From assembly GCF_029537395.1 (NCBI RefSeq), contig NZ_CP120677.1:1178001-1242000 (forward strand): DNA of 64,000 nt, read 5' to 3'. The notes beneath the pieces are model-generated. The model was not told where the DNA came from. It saw nothing but the letters and a program-made list of their open reading frames with translations, and searched no databases. Made by a program: the position numbers and the translations under genes. Source of the stretch: Tissierella sp. Yu-01 (GTDB lineage Bacteria > Bacillota > Clostridia > Tissierellales > Tissierellaceae). Each line of letters starts with the position of its first letter. The first letter of the stretch is position 1. Of this stretch, positions 1 to 7,850 are shown one piece after another.

Positions 1-853
1 ACCCAGCTGGCACACATGAATAAATAAGCTTGCAAATAGGGCATACTGCCACATCATTGTTAAAGTCCCAAACATGTGAAGTTTTTCTAGCTACATCAAA
101 TCCCGTTGCATTTAAGAAACTAAGGTCATTTTTGAAATCCTTCATTTCTGAATCACAAGTGAAACAATTATACTTAAATTTTTTCTTATCTGAACCTAGA
201 TATTCCATGACTGGAGGGATAAAATATTGTCTATAGTCTACATATATATCTTTTTCTTTTGGTTGTCGATTCAGAAAGCTAACGCCTTCCCATGCATTCT
301 TAATTATGTTATATATGACGTTTTTAGCTGCAAGATATCGTTTCGCCTCATCTGATTTTACATAATCAATCACTTTGTATATCTTTGAAAGTGTAGTCTT
401 TACTTCAGGAAGTACATCCTCTAATTTTTGAGTTTTATTTAACTTTATAGTGGTTATATCTTTTTCTAATTGTAGTATATCAACGTCCGAATTGATTAGT
501 TCATAAGCAGCAACATAACTATTGCTTTTGATATATCTCTTTAATATATCAGTTATATATTTATTAAGAGAGTCTAAGCTATTGCTACTAAATTCTTTTA
601 AATCAGTATCTTCATGATATTTAATAAAGTCTTCAAAGGATACTATCTTATGCCAAGCTAATGTTTCTTCGTAAATATTGATAAAATAATTGAAATATTT
701 TTCTTCAAAATTTTCCAATACTTTTGGATTAAATTCTATATAATTATCCTTTATAGTAACTTCATCTTCAGACTCTTTTAATATATTATAAAATCCAACT
801 ATACCACTGTTATATAGCCAATCCTCCATATATAATCGTATATTCTCACTCAA
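1..853 (-). CDS. Type I-B CRISPR Cas8b/Cst1-like large subunit, C-terminus cut off by window
   Basis: The minus-strand frame is open from a TTG start at 851-853 to the window edge, giving about 284 residues. The TTG follows a GGAGGTG ribosome binding site. The N-terminus reads as an acidic start followed by DWLYNSGIVGFYNIL, which I recognise from Cst1/Cas8b1 proteins. Near the truncated end are two cysteine pairs (CFTC and, later, CPIC followed by KLIYSCVP), a zinc-finger arrangement typical of Cas8-family large subunits. The gene begins 13 bases after the cas6 stop, so both are cotranscribed. In the type I-B effector complex this subunit would recognise the PAM and contact Cas3. The cas7, cas5, cas3 and adaptation genes would lie beyond base 1. 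Family call is moderate because the C-terminal half is not visible. Confidence 0.65.
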   Translation of the reverse strand, partial: MSENIRLYMEDWLYNSGIVGFYNILKESEDEVTIKDNYIEFNPKVLENFEEKYFNYFINIYEETLAWHKIVSFEDFIKYHEDTDLKEFSSNSLDSLNKYITDILKRYIKSNSYVAAYELINSDVDILQLEKDITTIKLNKTQKLEDVLPEVKTTLSKIYKVIDYVKSDEAKRYLAAKNVIYNIIKNAWEGVSFLNRQPKEKDIYVDYRQYFIPPVMEYLGSDKKKFKYNCFTCDSEMKDFKNDLSFLNATGFDVARKTSHVWDFNNDVAVCPICKLIYSCVPAG

Positions 854-866
854 TATCTCACCTCCC

Positions 867-1592
867 TTACACTATATCCACCATACCAAATCCAGATGAT
901 CTCATGGATCCAATTCCTGCCTTGTATAGATAATAAAGGATATATGGCTTAGCTTTTATTTTTAGTTTACAAATGTTTCCTAGTACTTCAATGTCATAAT
1001 TCTTTATTTTTACTTCTTTATTACCTAAGACAATAACCTCTATTTCTCTAAAATCCAAAATTCTTTCCTCACCAAATTCATTTAAAAGTTGGAAAGTTAA
1101 ATTATTCATAAAGATTTCCTTTCCATTTTCATCATTCAGAGTATGATACCAGGTCTTTTTATTATCTCCATTATGCTCTCTAACAGAAATTGGAGACATC
1201 GTTCTAAAAACAACTGCATCATCCATTATCGTTTTTTCATTTAGTAGATTTATTTTATTCACTTTCACAGAATTGTTCTTAATTGAATACGCCTTCCCTC
1301 TATTTTGTAGCATTGAATTATAGAATATTATGCCATTTCTTAAATCATTAGTTGAGTAATTAAGTATGATCTTCTTATCTGGAATATTGATTTCCTCTTT
1401 CAAAAACTTACAATTACCCATATACAATGAGAAAGTAAATGGCTTAACCTTATTTGAAGTATCTTCATATAATTCTTGGTAATACTCCTTATCATAAGAT
1501 TTAAAATTATGTTTTAGTAATGAAAGTATTATTCTGTTTTTATCCTTTGGTAAAACTTCATTTTCTAACAGCAATTCTACAGAATATCTCAT
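867..1592 (-). CDS. cas6: CRISPR-associated endoribonuclease Cas6
   Basis: 241 residues, the usual Cas6 length. Cas6 cuts the precursor CRISPR transcript within each repeat to release crRNAs. The clearest evidence is the C-terminal glycine-rich loop GIGSMRSSGFG at residues 226-236, followed by only five more residues, the hallmark of the second ferredoxin-like fold of Cas6. A histidine in the N-terminal fold (H28, in LLKHNF) sits where catalytic histidines often lie in this family, but that assignment is a guess. It is the first gene of a minus-strand operon and is followed by a Cas8b/Cst1-like gene. The ATG is preceded by a GGAGGTG site and by a good promoter at 1636-1664. No CRISPR array occurs in the 212 bases upstream. 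Confidence 0.85.
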   Translation of the reverse strand: MRYSVELLLENEVLPKDKNRIILSLLKHNFKSYDKEYYQELYEDTSNKVKPFTFSLYMGNCKFLKEEINIPDKKIILNYSTNDLRNGIIFYNSMLQNRGKAYSIKNNSVKVNKINLLNEKTIMDDAVVFRTMSPISVREHNGDNKKTWYHTLNDENGKEIFMNNLTFQLLNEFGEERILDFREIEVIVLGNKEVKIKNYDIEVLGNICKLKIKAKPYILYYLYKAGIGSMRSSGFGMVDIV

Positions 1593-1635
1593 TTTTTCAC
1601 CTCCAATTATATTGATTCTCTGATTAAAACCAGTT

Positions 1636-1664
1636 ATTATATATGTTCTAGAAACTTTTTACAA
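1636..1664 (-). promoter_or_regulatory. Promoter of the cas6 operon
   Basis: On the minus strand TTGTAA (1659-1664) and TATAAT (1636-1641) are separated by exactly 17 bases, a near-consensus vegetative promoter placed about 45 bases before the cas6 start codon. Confidence 0.6.
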
Positions 1665-1741
1665 TTCCTTCTTTTTTTACAAATTATCTGTTTTTTACTC
1701 ATTTACATTTTAAATCTCTTCAGTAACCATATTTCTATTTA

Positions 1742-1770
1742 TGGAAATGTACAGTAAAAAATGGTATAAT
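1742..1770 (+). promoter_or_regulatory. Promoter of the secreted phosphatase gene
   Basis: A perfect extended -10 (TGGTATAAT, ending at 1770) lies 34 bases before the ATG at 1805. The -35 match (TGGAAA at 1742-1747, 17-base spacer) is only partial, as is common when the extended -10 is strong. Confidence 0.5.
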
Positions 1771-1804
1771 GTAAACGTATTCAAATCAAAGGAGGAGAAG
1801 AAAT

Positions 1805-3238
1805 ATGAGACAATCTAAACGATTTATTTCTTTGCTTTTAGTTGCTGTTATGCTATTTTCACTATCATTTACAGCTCTAGCTGAAAGCAATTATGCTGAT
1901 GTAGTCGGCACAGTTGCAGAAGTACAAAAATATGGCAACCTTACAATGGACATAGAACCTAAGGCCCTTTATGATGCGGGTTATGAATTAGGTGATATGT
2001 TAAAGGTTACAGTTGGTGAGCACATACTTGAAATACCTTTCTGTACATCTTACAGTGATGTAGATACAGGTAGTCTTGTGGTTCGTGATGATCAAGATAG
2101 TAATTTACTAGTTGTAGCTATTAATATGGGTAACTTTTCAACTACATATAATGCAGTAGTTGGTGATGAGGTAACTTTCTCTATGTTAGAAAAGGAAGGT
2201 TATCTTGCAGAGTATCTACTTCGTCAATTAACACGTACTTATGAACGTGATGACTATGAAACAGATTATATATATGCAAATTTCCGTAGTATAACAACTA
2301 CAGGAGTTACACCAGGTATTCTATATAGAAGTAGCAGTCCTATTAATAATGAATTAAACCGTGCTGCTTATGCAGATAAGTTAGCTGAAGCTGCTGGAAT
2401 AAAAACAGTACTAAATTTAGCTGATTCAAAGGAAGAAATTGAAGGTTATATAGCATCAGAGGATTTTGCTTCTGATTATTATAAATCCCTATATGATGAC
2501 GGAAAAGTTATATTATTAAACATGGATGTTAACATTTCTGGAGAGGATTTTGGACAAAAGTTAGCTGAAGGTCTACGTTTCTTAATCAAAAATGAAGGTC
2601 CTTATTTAGTACACTGTAATGAAGGTAAAGACCGTGCAGGTTTTGTAAGTGCATTATTAGAAGCCCTTATGGGAGCATCTTTTGATGAAATAGTTGATGA
2701 TTATATGACTACTTATGAAAACTATTATAAACTTGAAAAAGGCAGTGAACAATATAATTCAGTAGCTGAAAGTAATATTGTAGCTTCATTAACAACAGTA
2801 GTTGCAGGATTAGAAAAAGGATCTGATGTTTCAAACGTTGATTTTGCTAAAGCCGCTGAAAACTATCTTAAAAAAATAGGTATGACTTCAGATGAAATTG
2901 CAGTTTTAAAAGAAAAACTTTCTACAGAAATCATAGAAGAAGCAGTAGTTGTAGAAGAAATACCTGTTGAACCTATTGTAGAAGAAGTTATAGAAGAAGT
3001 TGTTGAAAAAGAACCAGTAGTTGTTGAGAAGCCTGAAGTTATAGAAGAGCCAATTGTAGAAGAAACTACAGTAACAACATATGTAGTTGTTAAAGGTGAT
3101 TGCTTATGGAATATAGCTAAAAAACAACTTGGAAGCGGTTCACGTTATATTGAAATATATAATCTTAATAAAGATAAAATTAAAAATCCTAGTATGATTC
3201 ATATTGGACAGGAGTTAGTACTTCCTGCTGCTAAATAA
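1805..3238 (+). CDS. Secreted tyrosine-phosphatase-family protein with C-terminal LysM domain
   Basis: 477 residues beginning with a clear signal peptide (MRQSKRF, hydrophobic core, ALA cleavage site near residue 26). Residues about 30-110 contain YGNLTMDI and a beta-rich stretch that resembles the C-terminal domain of SAM-hydroxide adenosyltransferases; this is a tentative likeness. The middle carries the protein tyrosine phosphatase loop HCNEGKDRAG with nucleophile C271 and R277 (CX5R), as in bacterial Y_phosphatase3 enzymes. An acidic valine/glutamate/proline linker (about 380-425) leads to one LysM domain (about 425-475) that should bind peptidoglycan. The protein is therefore probably exported and wall-held. 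It is preceded by AAAGGAGG and followed by a terminator, so it is monocistronic. Substrate unknown. Confidence 0.85.
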   Translation: MRQSKRFISLLLVAVMLFSLSFTALAESNYADVVGTVAEVQKYGNLTMDIEPKALYDAGYELGDMLKVTVGEHILEIPFCTSYSDVDTGSLVVRDDQDSNLLVVAINMGNFSTTYNAVVGDEVTFSMLEKEGYLAEYLLRQLTRTYERDDYETDYIYANFRSITTTGVTPGILYRSSSPINNELNRAAYADKLAEAAGIKTVLNLADSKEEIEGYIASEDFASDYYKSLYDDGKVILLNMDVNISGEDFGQKLAEGLRFLIKNEGPYLVHCNEGKDRAGFVSALLEALMGASFDEIVDDYMTTYENYYKLEKGSEQYNSVAESNIVASLTTVVAGLEKGSDVSNVDFAKAAENYLKKIGMTSDEIAVLKEKLSTEIIEEAVVVEEIPVEPIVEEVIEEVVEKEPVVVEKPEVIEEPIVEETTVTTYVVVKGDCLWNIAKKQLGSGSRYIEIYNLNKDKIKNPSMIHIGQELVLPAAK

Positions 3239-3251
3239 GATAGATAATTTT

Positions 3252-3293
3252 AAAAATGCGTATTGGAGTTATAACTCTAGATACGCATTTTTT
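3252..3293 (+). terminator. Rho-independent terminator after the phosphatase gene
   Basis: A 12-base stem (3252-3263 with 3281-3292) around ATGCGTAT/ATACGCAT ends in a run of T on the plus strand. Confidence 0.85.
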
Positions 3294-3397
3294 ATTATAA
3301 ATATAATATTACTTAGCATCTTGAATATATGTTCGGCATCATATATAATAAAATATAAAACATATGTTTATTTTCATGCACCTAGGGGGAAATTTTT

Positions 3398-3979
3398 ATG
3401 ACGGGAAAAACACATATTGCTATAGGAGCCACAGTTGGATTGATGATATCTATTGGACAACCAATAGAAACTCAATTTATGTTGATTTTATCCTCTGTTA
3501 TTGGTTCCTTAATACCAGATTTAGATCATCCTAAAGCCAAATTGAATCAGAAATTATTGATCTTTAATAATAAATTATATAGTACATTATTTTATCTAAT
3601 GTTAGCTGTAGGCTTATTCTATTTATATTCAATAACAGATAACTTTTTATTCAGATTATCAGGCATAATAAGTGCATTTATAGGTATATCAACTCATAGA
3701 GGTTTTACCCATAGTTTAGTTGGGTTATTTTTATTTTCATGGGTGGTCAAATTAATTACAACTAGATTCAATTTAAACTCTATTTATATAGGATTTGTAA
3801 TAGGGTATACATTACATTTAGTAGCTGACTTTTTTACAATAAAAGGAATCAAATTATTTTTCCCTTTAAATGTAAGCATATCATCCCCCATTATACTGAA
3901 TCCAAATAAGATGTATGAGAATTTAGTATTTAACTTCCTTTGTATCTATTCCATGTATCTACTGCTTAAAATCATATAA
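3398..3979 (+). CDS. YdjM-like membrane-bound metal-dependent hydrolase family protein
   Basis: 193 residues with about four hydrophobic segments. The family signature is present: H6 in GKTHIAIG, the motif PDLDHPKAK at residues 40-48, and THRGFTHS around H100-H105, the conserved histidines and aspartates of the YdjM/DUF457 family that are thought to bind metal. Members are inner-membrane proteins of poorly known function; E. coli YdjM is an SOS-regulated gene. The start is supported by AGGGGGA before the ATG. It stands alone, between the terminator at 3252-3293 and the shared terminator at 3981-4021. No substrate can be inferred. Confidence 0.8.
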   Translation: MTGKTHIAIGATVGLMISIGQPIETQFMLILSSVIGSLIPDLDHPKAKLNQKLLIFNNKLYSTLFYLMLAVGLFYLYSITDNFLFRLSGIISAFIGISTHRGFTHSLVGLFLFSWVVKLITTRFNLNSIYIGFVIGYTLHLVADFFTIKGIKLFFPLNVSISSPIILNPNKMYENLVFNFLCIYSMYLLLKII

Positions 3980-3980
3980 A

Positions 3981-4021
3981 ATGAAATAAAGTATAGCTAA
4001 AATAGCTATACTTTATTTCAT
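3981..4021. terminator. Bidirectional terminator between converging genes
   Basis: A perfect 19-base stem (3981-3999 with 4003-4021) with a 3-base loop sits between the plus-strand YdjM-like gene and the end of the minus-strand molybdenum hydroxylase operon. Both outer sides are T-rich in their reading direction. Confidence 0.85.
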
Positions 4022-4025
4022 TCTT

Positions 4026-6389
4026 TTAATTTGTTTCTTGGCCTGCAGCAATTGCTAAAGCAACATTTTCAGCATTTAATGGTAACTTATAGAAATTGAT
4101 TCCTAAAGCATCATATAAGGCATTGCCTATTACTGATGGAACTGAAATCATTGGATGTTCAGCTACTCCTCTAGCTCCAAATGGTCCATCAAATTGAGGA
4201 TTTTCAATAAATATTGGTATCATTTGATCTGGAATATCCTTAGCTGTTGGAATCTTATAGTCTGTAAAGGATGGATTTAGCAGAACTCCCTCTGGGCTAA
4301 ACTTCATTCCCTCATATATAGCTGAACCAATACCTTGAAGTACCCCTCCTATTACCTGACCTTCGATTAGCTTTCTATTTATGACCTGACCTACATCAAA
4401 TGCTGATGCTATCTTAAATATATGAACATCTCCTGTTTCTATATCTACCTCTAAATCAACTCCATGAGCACCATATGTCCATACTAAAGCAGGAAGACCT
4501 TGACCAGTTTCTTTATCAAGATTTGTAAGTCCATCAGCTATATATGAACCATGACCTACAATTATTCCACCAATAGCATTTCCATTTTCATAGGAATATC
4601 CTCTTGCCAACTTACCATATGGTAACTTCTGTTGTAAGTGATGAACATGGTAGATATGCCCATCCTTATGTGCTAGTTTATCTACGTCACATCTAAAAAC
4701 TTGCGCTGCTACTTCCTTCATCTGTCTAATCATGTCCTCTGCTGCCTTAATTACTGCATTACCACCCATGAAAGTAAATTTTGAAGCAACTGTTTGCCAA
4801 TCATATGGACTCTTGTGAGTATCACTCTCCCATACTACCTCTACCTTTTCCAATGGTATATCCAGTACTTCTGCTGTAATTTGTCTCATGGCAGTATTTG
4901 CACCCTGTCCCATATCTATGGCGCCTATCATTACCTTAACGTTTCCGTCTCCATCCATTTGCATTATGGCAGCTGTAGCTGTATTAGTAGGCATAGCTGG
5001 GGCTTTTTGTAATACTGCTATACCCTTACCACGAATTTTTCCAGTCTTTCTTTGAGCTTCACGTTCTTCTTCAGTCTGATATCTCGTCCAGCCAATTTCA
5101 TCTGCCACTGCCTTTAGGCAATCCGACGGGCTTCCTGTAGATTCTGTAATTACCTCACCACTAATAGTTGTCTTGCCTGGCTTTAATATATTAATCATAC
5201 GGAATTCATATGGATCCATGCCTAGTTTTTGAGCAACTATATCCATTTGTCTTTCTAATACCCAATGGGTTTCTAAATGTCCAAAACCTCTATATGCTGT
5301 GCTAAATACTTTATTTGTATAAAGGGTTCTTGAGTGTAGTTCAACATTTGGGATTTCATAAGCACCTGCACCAGAGTAAATTGCAGTTTTCCCTACATTT
5401 ACACCATAATCTGCGTATGCGCCACTATCCCAATCATAGTATATCTTCAAGGCATTAATTTTACCGTCCTTCATTACTCCAGTTTTGATTCTGCCTCTCA
5501 TACCAGCTCTAGATGGTAATTGGTTGAATTCTTCTTCACGTGTAGCTTTATACTTAACAGGACGTCCCTTACATGCCCTTGATAATAATGCTACCAATGG
5601 TTCTAAATGAATACCAGCCTTACCACCAAATGCACCACCTACATATGGTACTATAACCTGAATACTAGATTCTGCTATACCAAAAGATTTTGCCATTAAC
5701 TGTCTGATTGCAAATGGTGATTGAGCTGATGACCAAATCTTCAGCTTATCTGAATAAAGATCAGCCTCTGCAATTGCAACATGGGTTTCTATAGGAGTAT
5801 GAGCTGCAGCAGGTAAAGACAATTCGCTTTCTACAATAAGGTCAGATACTTCAAATGCTTTTTCAACATCTCCTTTTATAGTCTTGTTCCAACTAGCAAT
5901 GTTTGAATCCTTTTGCGGGAAGAATACCCCTTCCATATATTCCAAGTCATTTATATCTTCATGAACTAATATTTTAGCTTCAAGAGCTTCATCTATAGTC
6001 TGTACCGAAGGAAGTTTTTCGTATTCAATCTTTATCAGGGAAATAGCTTCTTCAGCTGTTTTCTCATCAACAGCTGCAACTGCTGCTACCACTTCACCTT
6101 GGTATCTTATTATGTCCTTAGCTATTATCCTTTTGTCTATCATATATAATCCGACTAAATATTGTGCATCCTCTCCAGTTAGAACAGCCTTTACTCCTGG
6201 TAGTGCAGAAGCCGCTGATACATCAATAGAAACAATTTTTGCACGAGCATAGGGTGAGTGAAGAGCTTTAGCGTAGAGCATGCCTGGCAATTCCATATCA
6301 TGTACATATGTTGCTCTACCTACTACCTTATCCAACGCTTCAGATCTATCTGGTGATTTGCCGATATATTTAAACTGTTTTTTATCCAT
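4026..6389 (-). CDS. Xanthine-dehydrogenase-family molybdopterin-binding (large) subunit
   Basis: 787 residues, the normal length for the separate large subunit of molybdenum hydroxylases. The molybdopterin-cofactor segment GGAFGGKAG is at 251-259 and the C-terminal GARGVAE places the catalytic glutamate at E744. Such enzymes hydroxylate N-heterocycles next to a ring nitrogen, passing electrons through the 2Fe-2S and FAD subunits encoded just upstream. The start codon overlaps the stop of the 2Fe-2S subunit by one base, so they are translationally coupled. Xanthine or hypoxanthine is the best substrate guess because an NCS2 purine-type permease and a PucR regulator share the block, but nicotinate, carbon monoxide and other specificities exist in the family and cannot be excluded by eye. 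Confidence 0.85.
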   Translation of the reverse strand: MDKKQFKYIGKSPDRSEALDKVVGRATYVHDMELPGMLYAKALHSPYARAKIVSIDVSAASALPGVKAVLTGEDAQYLVGLYMIDKRIIAKDIIRYQGEVVAAVAAVDEKTAEEAISLIKIEYEKLPSVQTIDEALEAKILVHEDINDLEYMEGVFFPQKDSNIASWNKTIKGDVEKAFEVSDLIVESELSLPAAAHTPIETHVAIAEADLYSDKLKIWSSAQSPFAIRQLMAKSFGIAESSIQVIVPYVGGAFGGKAGIHLEPLVALLSRACKGRPVKYKATREEEFNQLPSRAGMRGRIKTGVMKDGKINALKIYYDWDSGAYADYGVNVGKTAIYSGAGAYEIPNVELHSRTLYTNKVFSTAYRGFGHLETHWVLERQMDIVAQKLGMDPYEFRMINILKPGKTTISGEVITESTGSPSDCLKAVADEIGWTRYQTEEEREAQRKTGKIRGKGIAVLQKAPAMPTNTATAAIMQMDGDGNVKVMIGAIDMGQGANTAMRQITAEVLDIPLEKVEVVWESDTHKSPYDWQTVASKFTFMGGNAVIKAAEDMIRQMKEVAAQVFRCDVDKLAHKDGHIYHVHHLQQKLPYGKLARGYSYENGNAIGGIIVGHGSYIADGLTNLDKETGQGLPALVWTYGAHGVDLEVDIETGDVHIFKIASAFDVGQVINRKLIEGQVIGGVLQGIGSAIYEGMKFSPEGVLLNPSFTDYKIPTAKDIPDQMIPIFIENPQFDGPFGARGVAEHPMISVPSVIGNALYDALGINFYKLPLNAENVALAIAAGQETN

Positions 6390-6922
6390 TATATCAACTC
6401 CTCCCTTTCCCGTTTTGCTGCTGAAATAACCGCATCAATAATAGATTGATAACCAGTACAACGACAGAAGTTACCTGCTATCCCTTCTTTAATCTGTTCA
6501 ACAGTTGGTTCCGGATGTCTATCTAATAAGTTTCTTGCAGACATTAACATACCTGGTGTGCAAAATCCACATTGTAAAGCATCATTATTAATAAATTCTT
6601 GTTGTAGTATAGAAAGTTCTCCGTTTTTTGATAATCCTTCAACTGTAGTTATCTCTGAGTCTTGAGCCTCAACAGCTAATACTAGACATGAATTAACAGT
6701 GTGACCGTCCATGATAATAGTACATGCACCGCATTCTCCCTCTCCACAACCTTCTTTAGCACCAAAGAGTTTTAATTGTATACGCAAAAAATTAAGTAAT
6801 GTCATTGCAGGATCCACGAACTCTATAACCTTTTCTCCATTTACTACAAGTTGTAGTGGTACACGAGGCATTTGTGAATCAACATATTCAAAGCAATTAT
6901 TACCACCATTTTGATTACACAT
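6389..6922 (-). CDS. Xanthine-dehydrogenase-family 2Fe-2S subunit
   Basis: 177 residues with both iron-sulphur clusters of the family. The plant-ferredoxin-type cluster uses C59, C64, C67 and C79 (GCGEGECGAC). The helical cluster uses C118, C121, C153 and C155 (CGFC and CRC). The first 20 residues, rich in asparagine and glutamine, extend beyond most homologues. The subunit relays electrons from molybdenum to FAD. It ends one base into the large-subunit gene and starts one base after the FAD-subunit stop, giving a tightly coupled trio. Confidence 0.9.
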   Translation of the reverse strand: MCNQNGGNNCFEYVDSQMPRVPLQLVVNGEKVIEFVDPAMTLLNFLRIQLKLFGAKEGCGEGECGACTIIMDGHTVNSCLVLAVEAQDSEITTVEGLSKNGELSILQQEFINNDALQCGFCTPGMLMSARNLLDRHPEPTVEQIKEGIAGNFCRCTGYQSIIDAVISAAKREREELI

Positions 6923-6923
6923 A

Positions 6924-7781
6924 TTATTTAGCCTCCTTTTCTAAAAGATTTAATAATCCTCTCTTAGCTAGTACACCAGCTATATGGAAACGATATTCTC
7001 TTGAAGAACGTACGCTATTACGTCTAGGATCCATATATTTTTTTATTTCCTCTTGAATCCATGGTCCTAGTTCAGAAGTTAGTTCTTTTGTTCCGATTGT
7101 TTTCTCTAATTCTGTAAGGCGTAAAGGTATAGGAGCTACTGCTGCCATCGCAACATACATCTCTTTTTTTGATGTCAAACGCATAGCCAAACCTACGTTA
7201 CATAAGTCATGACCTTTAATGCGCGCTTTCCTTAAATAGATGCTATTGTCTCCCTGTTCAACATCTGGTAGGGATACACCAATTACTATTTCATTTTCTT
7301 TAACTGTTGTTTTCTTTACTCCTGTGAAAAAATTAGCGATATCTACAATACGAACACCTTCAATAGAAGCAATATGCACCTTCGCATTGTATACAAGTAA
7401 TGGAGCCGATGTATCTGCACCAGGAGAAGCATGACAAATGTTTCCTACTAAAGTAGCTCTATTTCTAATTTGAAAGGAAGCTAAACCATCAATAGCTTGA
7501 CATAATGCAGGATAAACTCCACGAATAACATCATCTTCAGCAATTCTATTTACTGGTATGGATGCACCAATAAACAAACCGACCTTAGGGGTATAGGATA
7601 AAATCTTTGTTTCTGGGATATCTTTTATATCTAAAATATGCTCACAGCTTACTGCGTCTTTACGAAGTAATAGCATTAAATCCGTACCGCCAGCTAATAT
7701 TCTTGTTTCAGAATTTTTTTCTAAATATTCTAGCGCTTTTTCTAAAGTATCTGGTTTAAAATAATCATATTTACTTAACAT
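6924..7781 (-). CDS. Xanthine-dehydrogenase-family FAD-binding subunit
   Basis: 285 residues, the family's usual size. The FAD-binding loop AGGTDLMLL is at residues 30-38, and IRNRATLVGNICHASPGAD in the middle matches the second flavin motif of the CoxM/XdhB family. It accepts electrons from the 2Fe-2S subunit and reduces NAD or another acceptor. It is the first gene of the molybdenum hydroxylase trio and has a strong AAGGGGGG site seven bases from the ATG. It lies about 70 bases after the amidase stop with no terminator seen between them, so it is probably in the same transcript. Confidence 0.88.
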   Translation of the reverse strand: MLSKYDYFKPDTLEKALEYLEKNSETRILAGGTDLMLLLRKDAVSCEHILDIKDIPETKILSYTPKVGLFIGASIPVNRIAEDDVIRGVYPALCQAIDGLASFQIRNRATLVGNICHASPGADTSAPLLVYNAKVHIASIEGVRIVDIANFFTGVKKTTVKENEIVIGVSLPDVEQGDNSIYLRKARIKGHDLCNVGLAMRLTSKKEMYVAMAAVAPIPLRLTELEKTIGTKELTSELGPWIQEEIKKYMDPRRNSVRSSREYRFHIAGVLAKRGLLNLLEKEAK

Positions 7782-7850
7782 ACTGTCCCCCCTTAATATA
7801 ATATTGCCTTCAACTTTCCTTTTGTTTTTTAGCTATGGTATTTTAAAGTG

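Noticed and set aside
1593-1804. CRISPR array next to cas6
   Set aside because: No direct repeats with regular spacing in this segment or elsewhere in the window.
4794-5012. Plus-strand frames opposite the molybdenum hydroxylase, amidase and permease genes
   Set aside because: Antisense shadows of long, well-recognised genes without ribosome sites.
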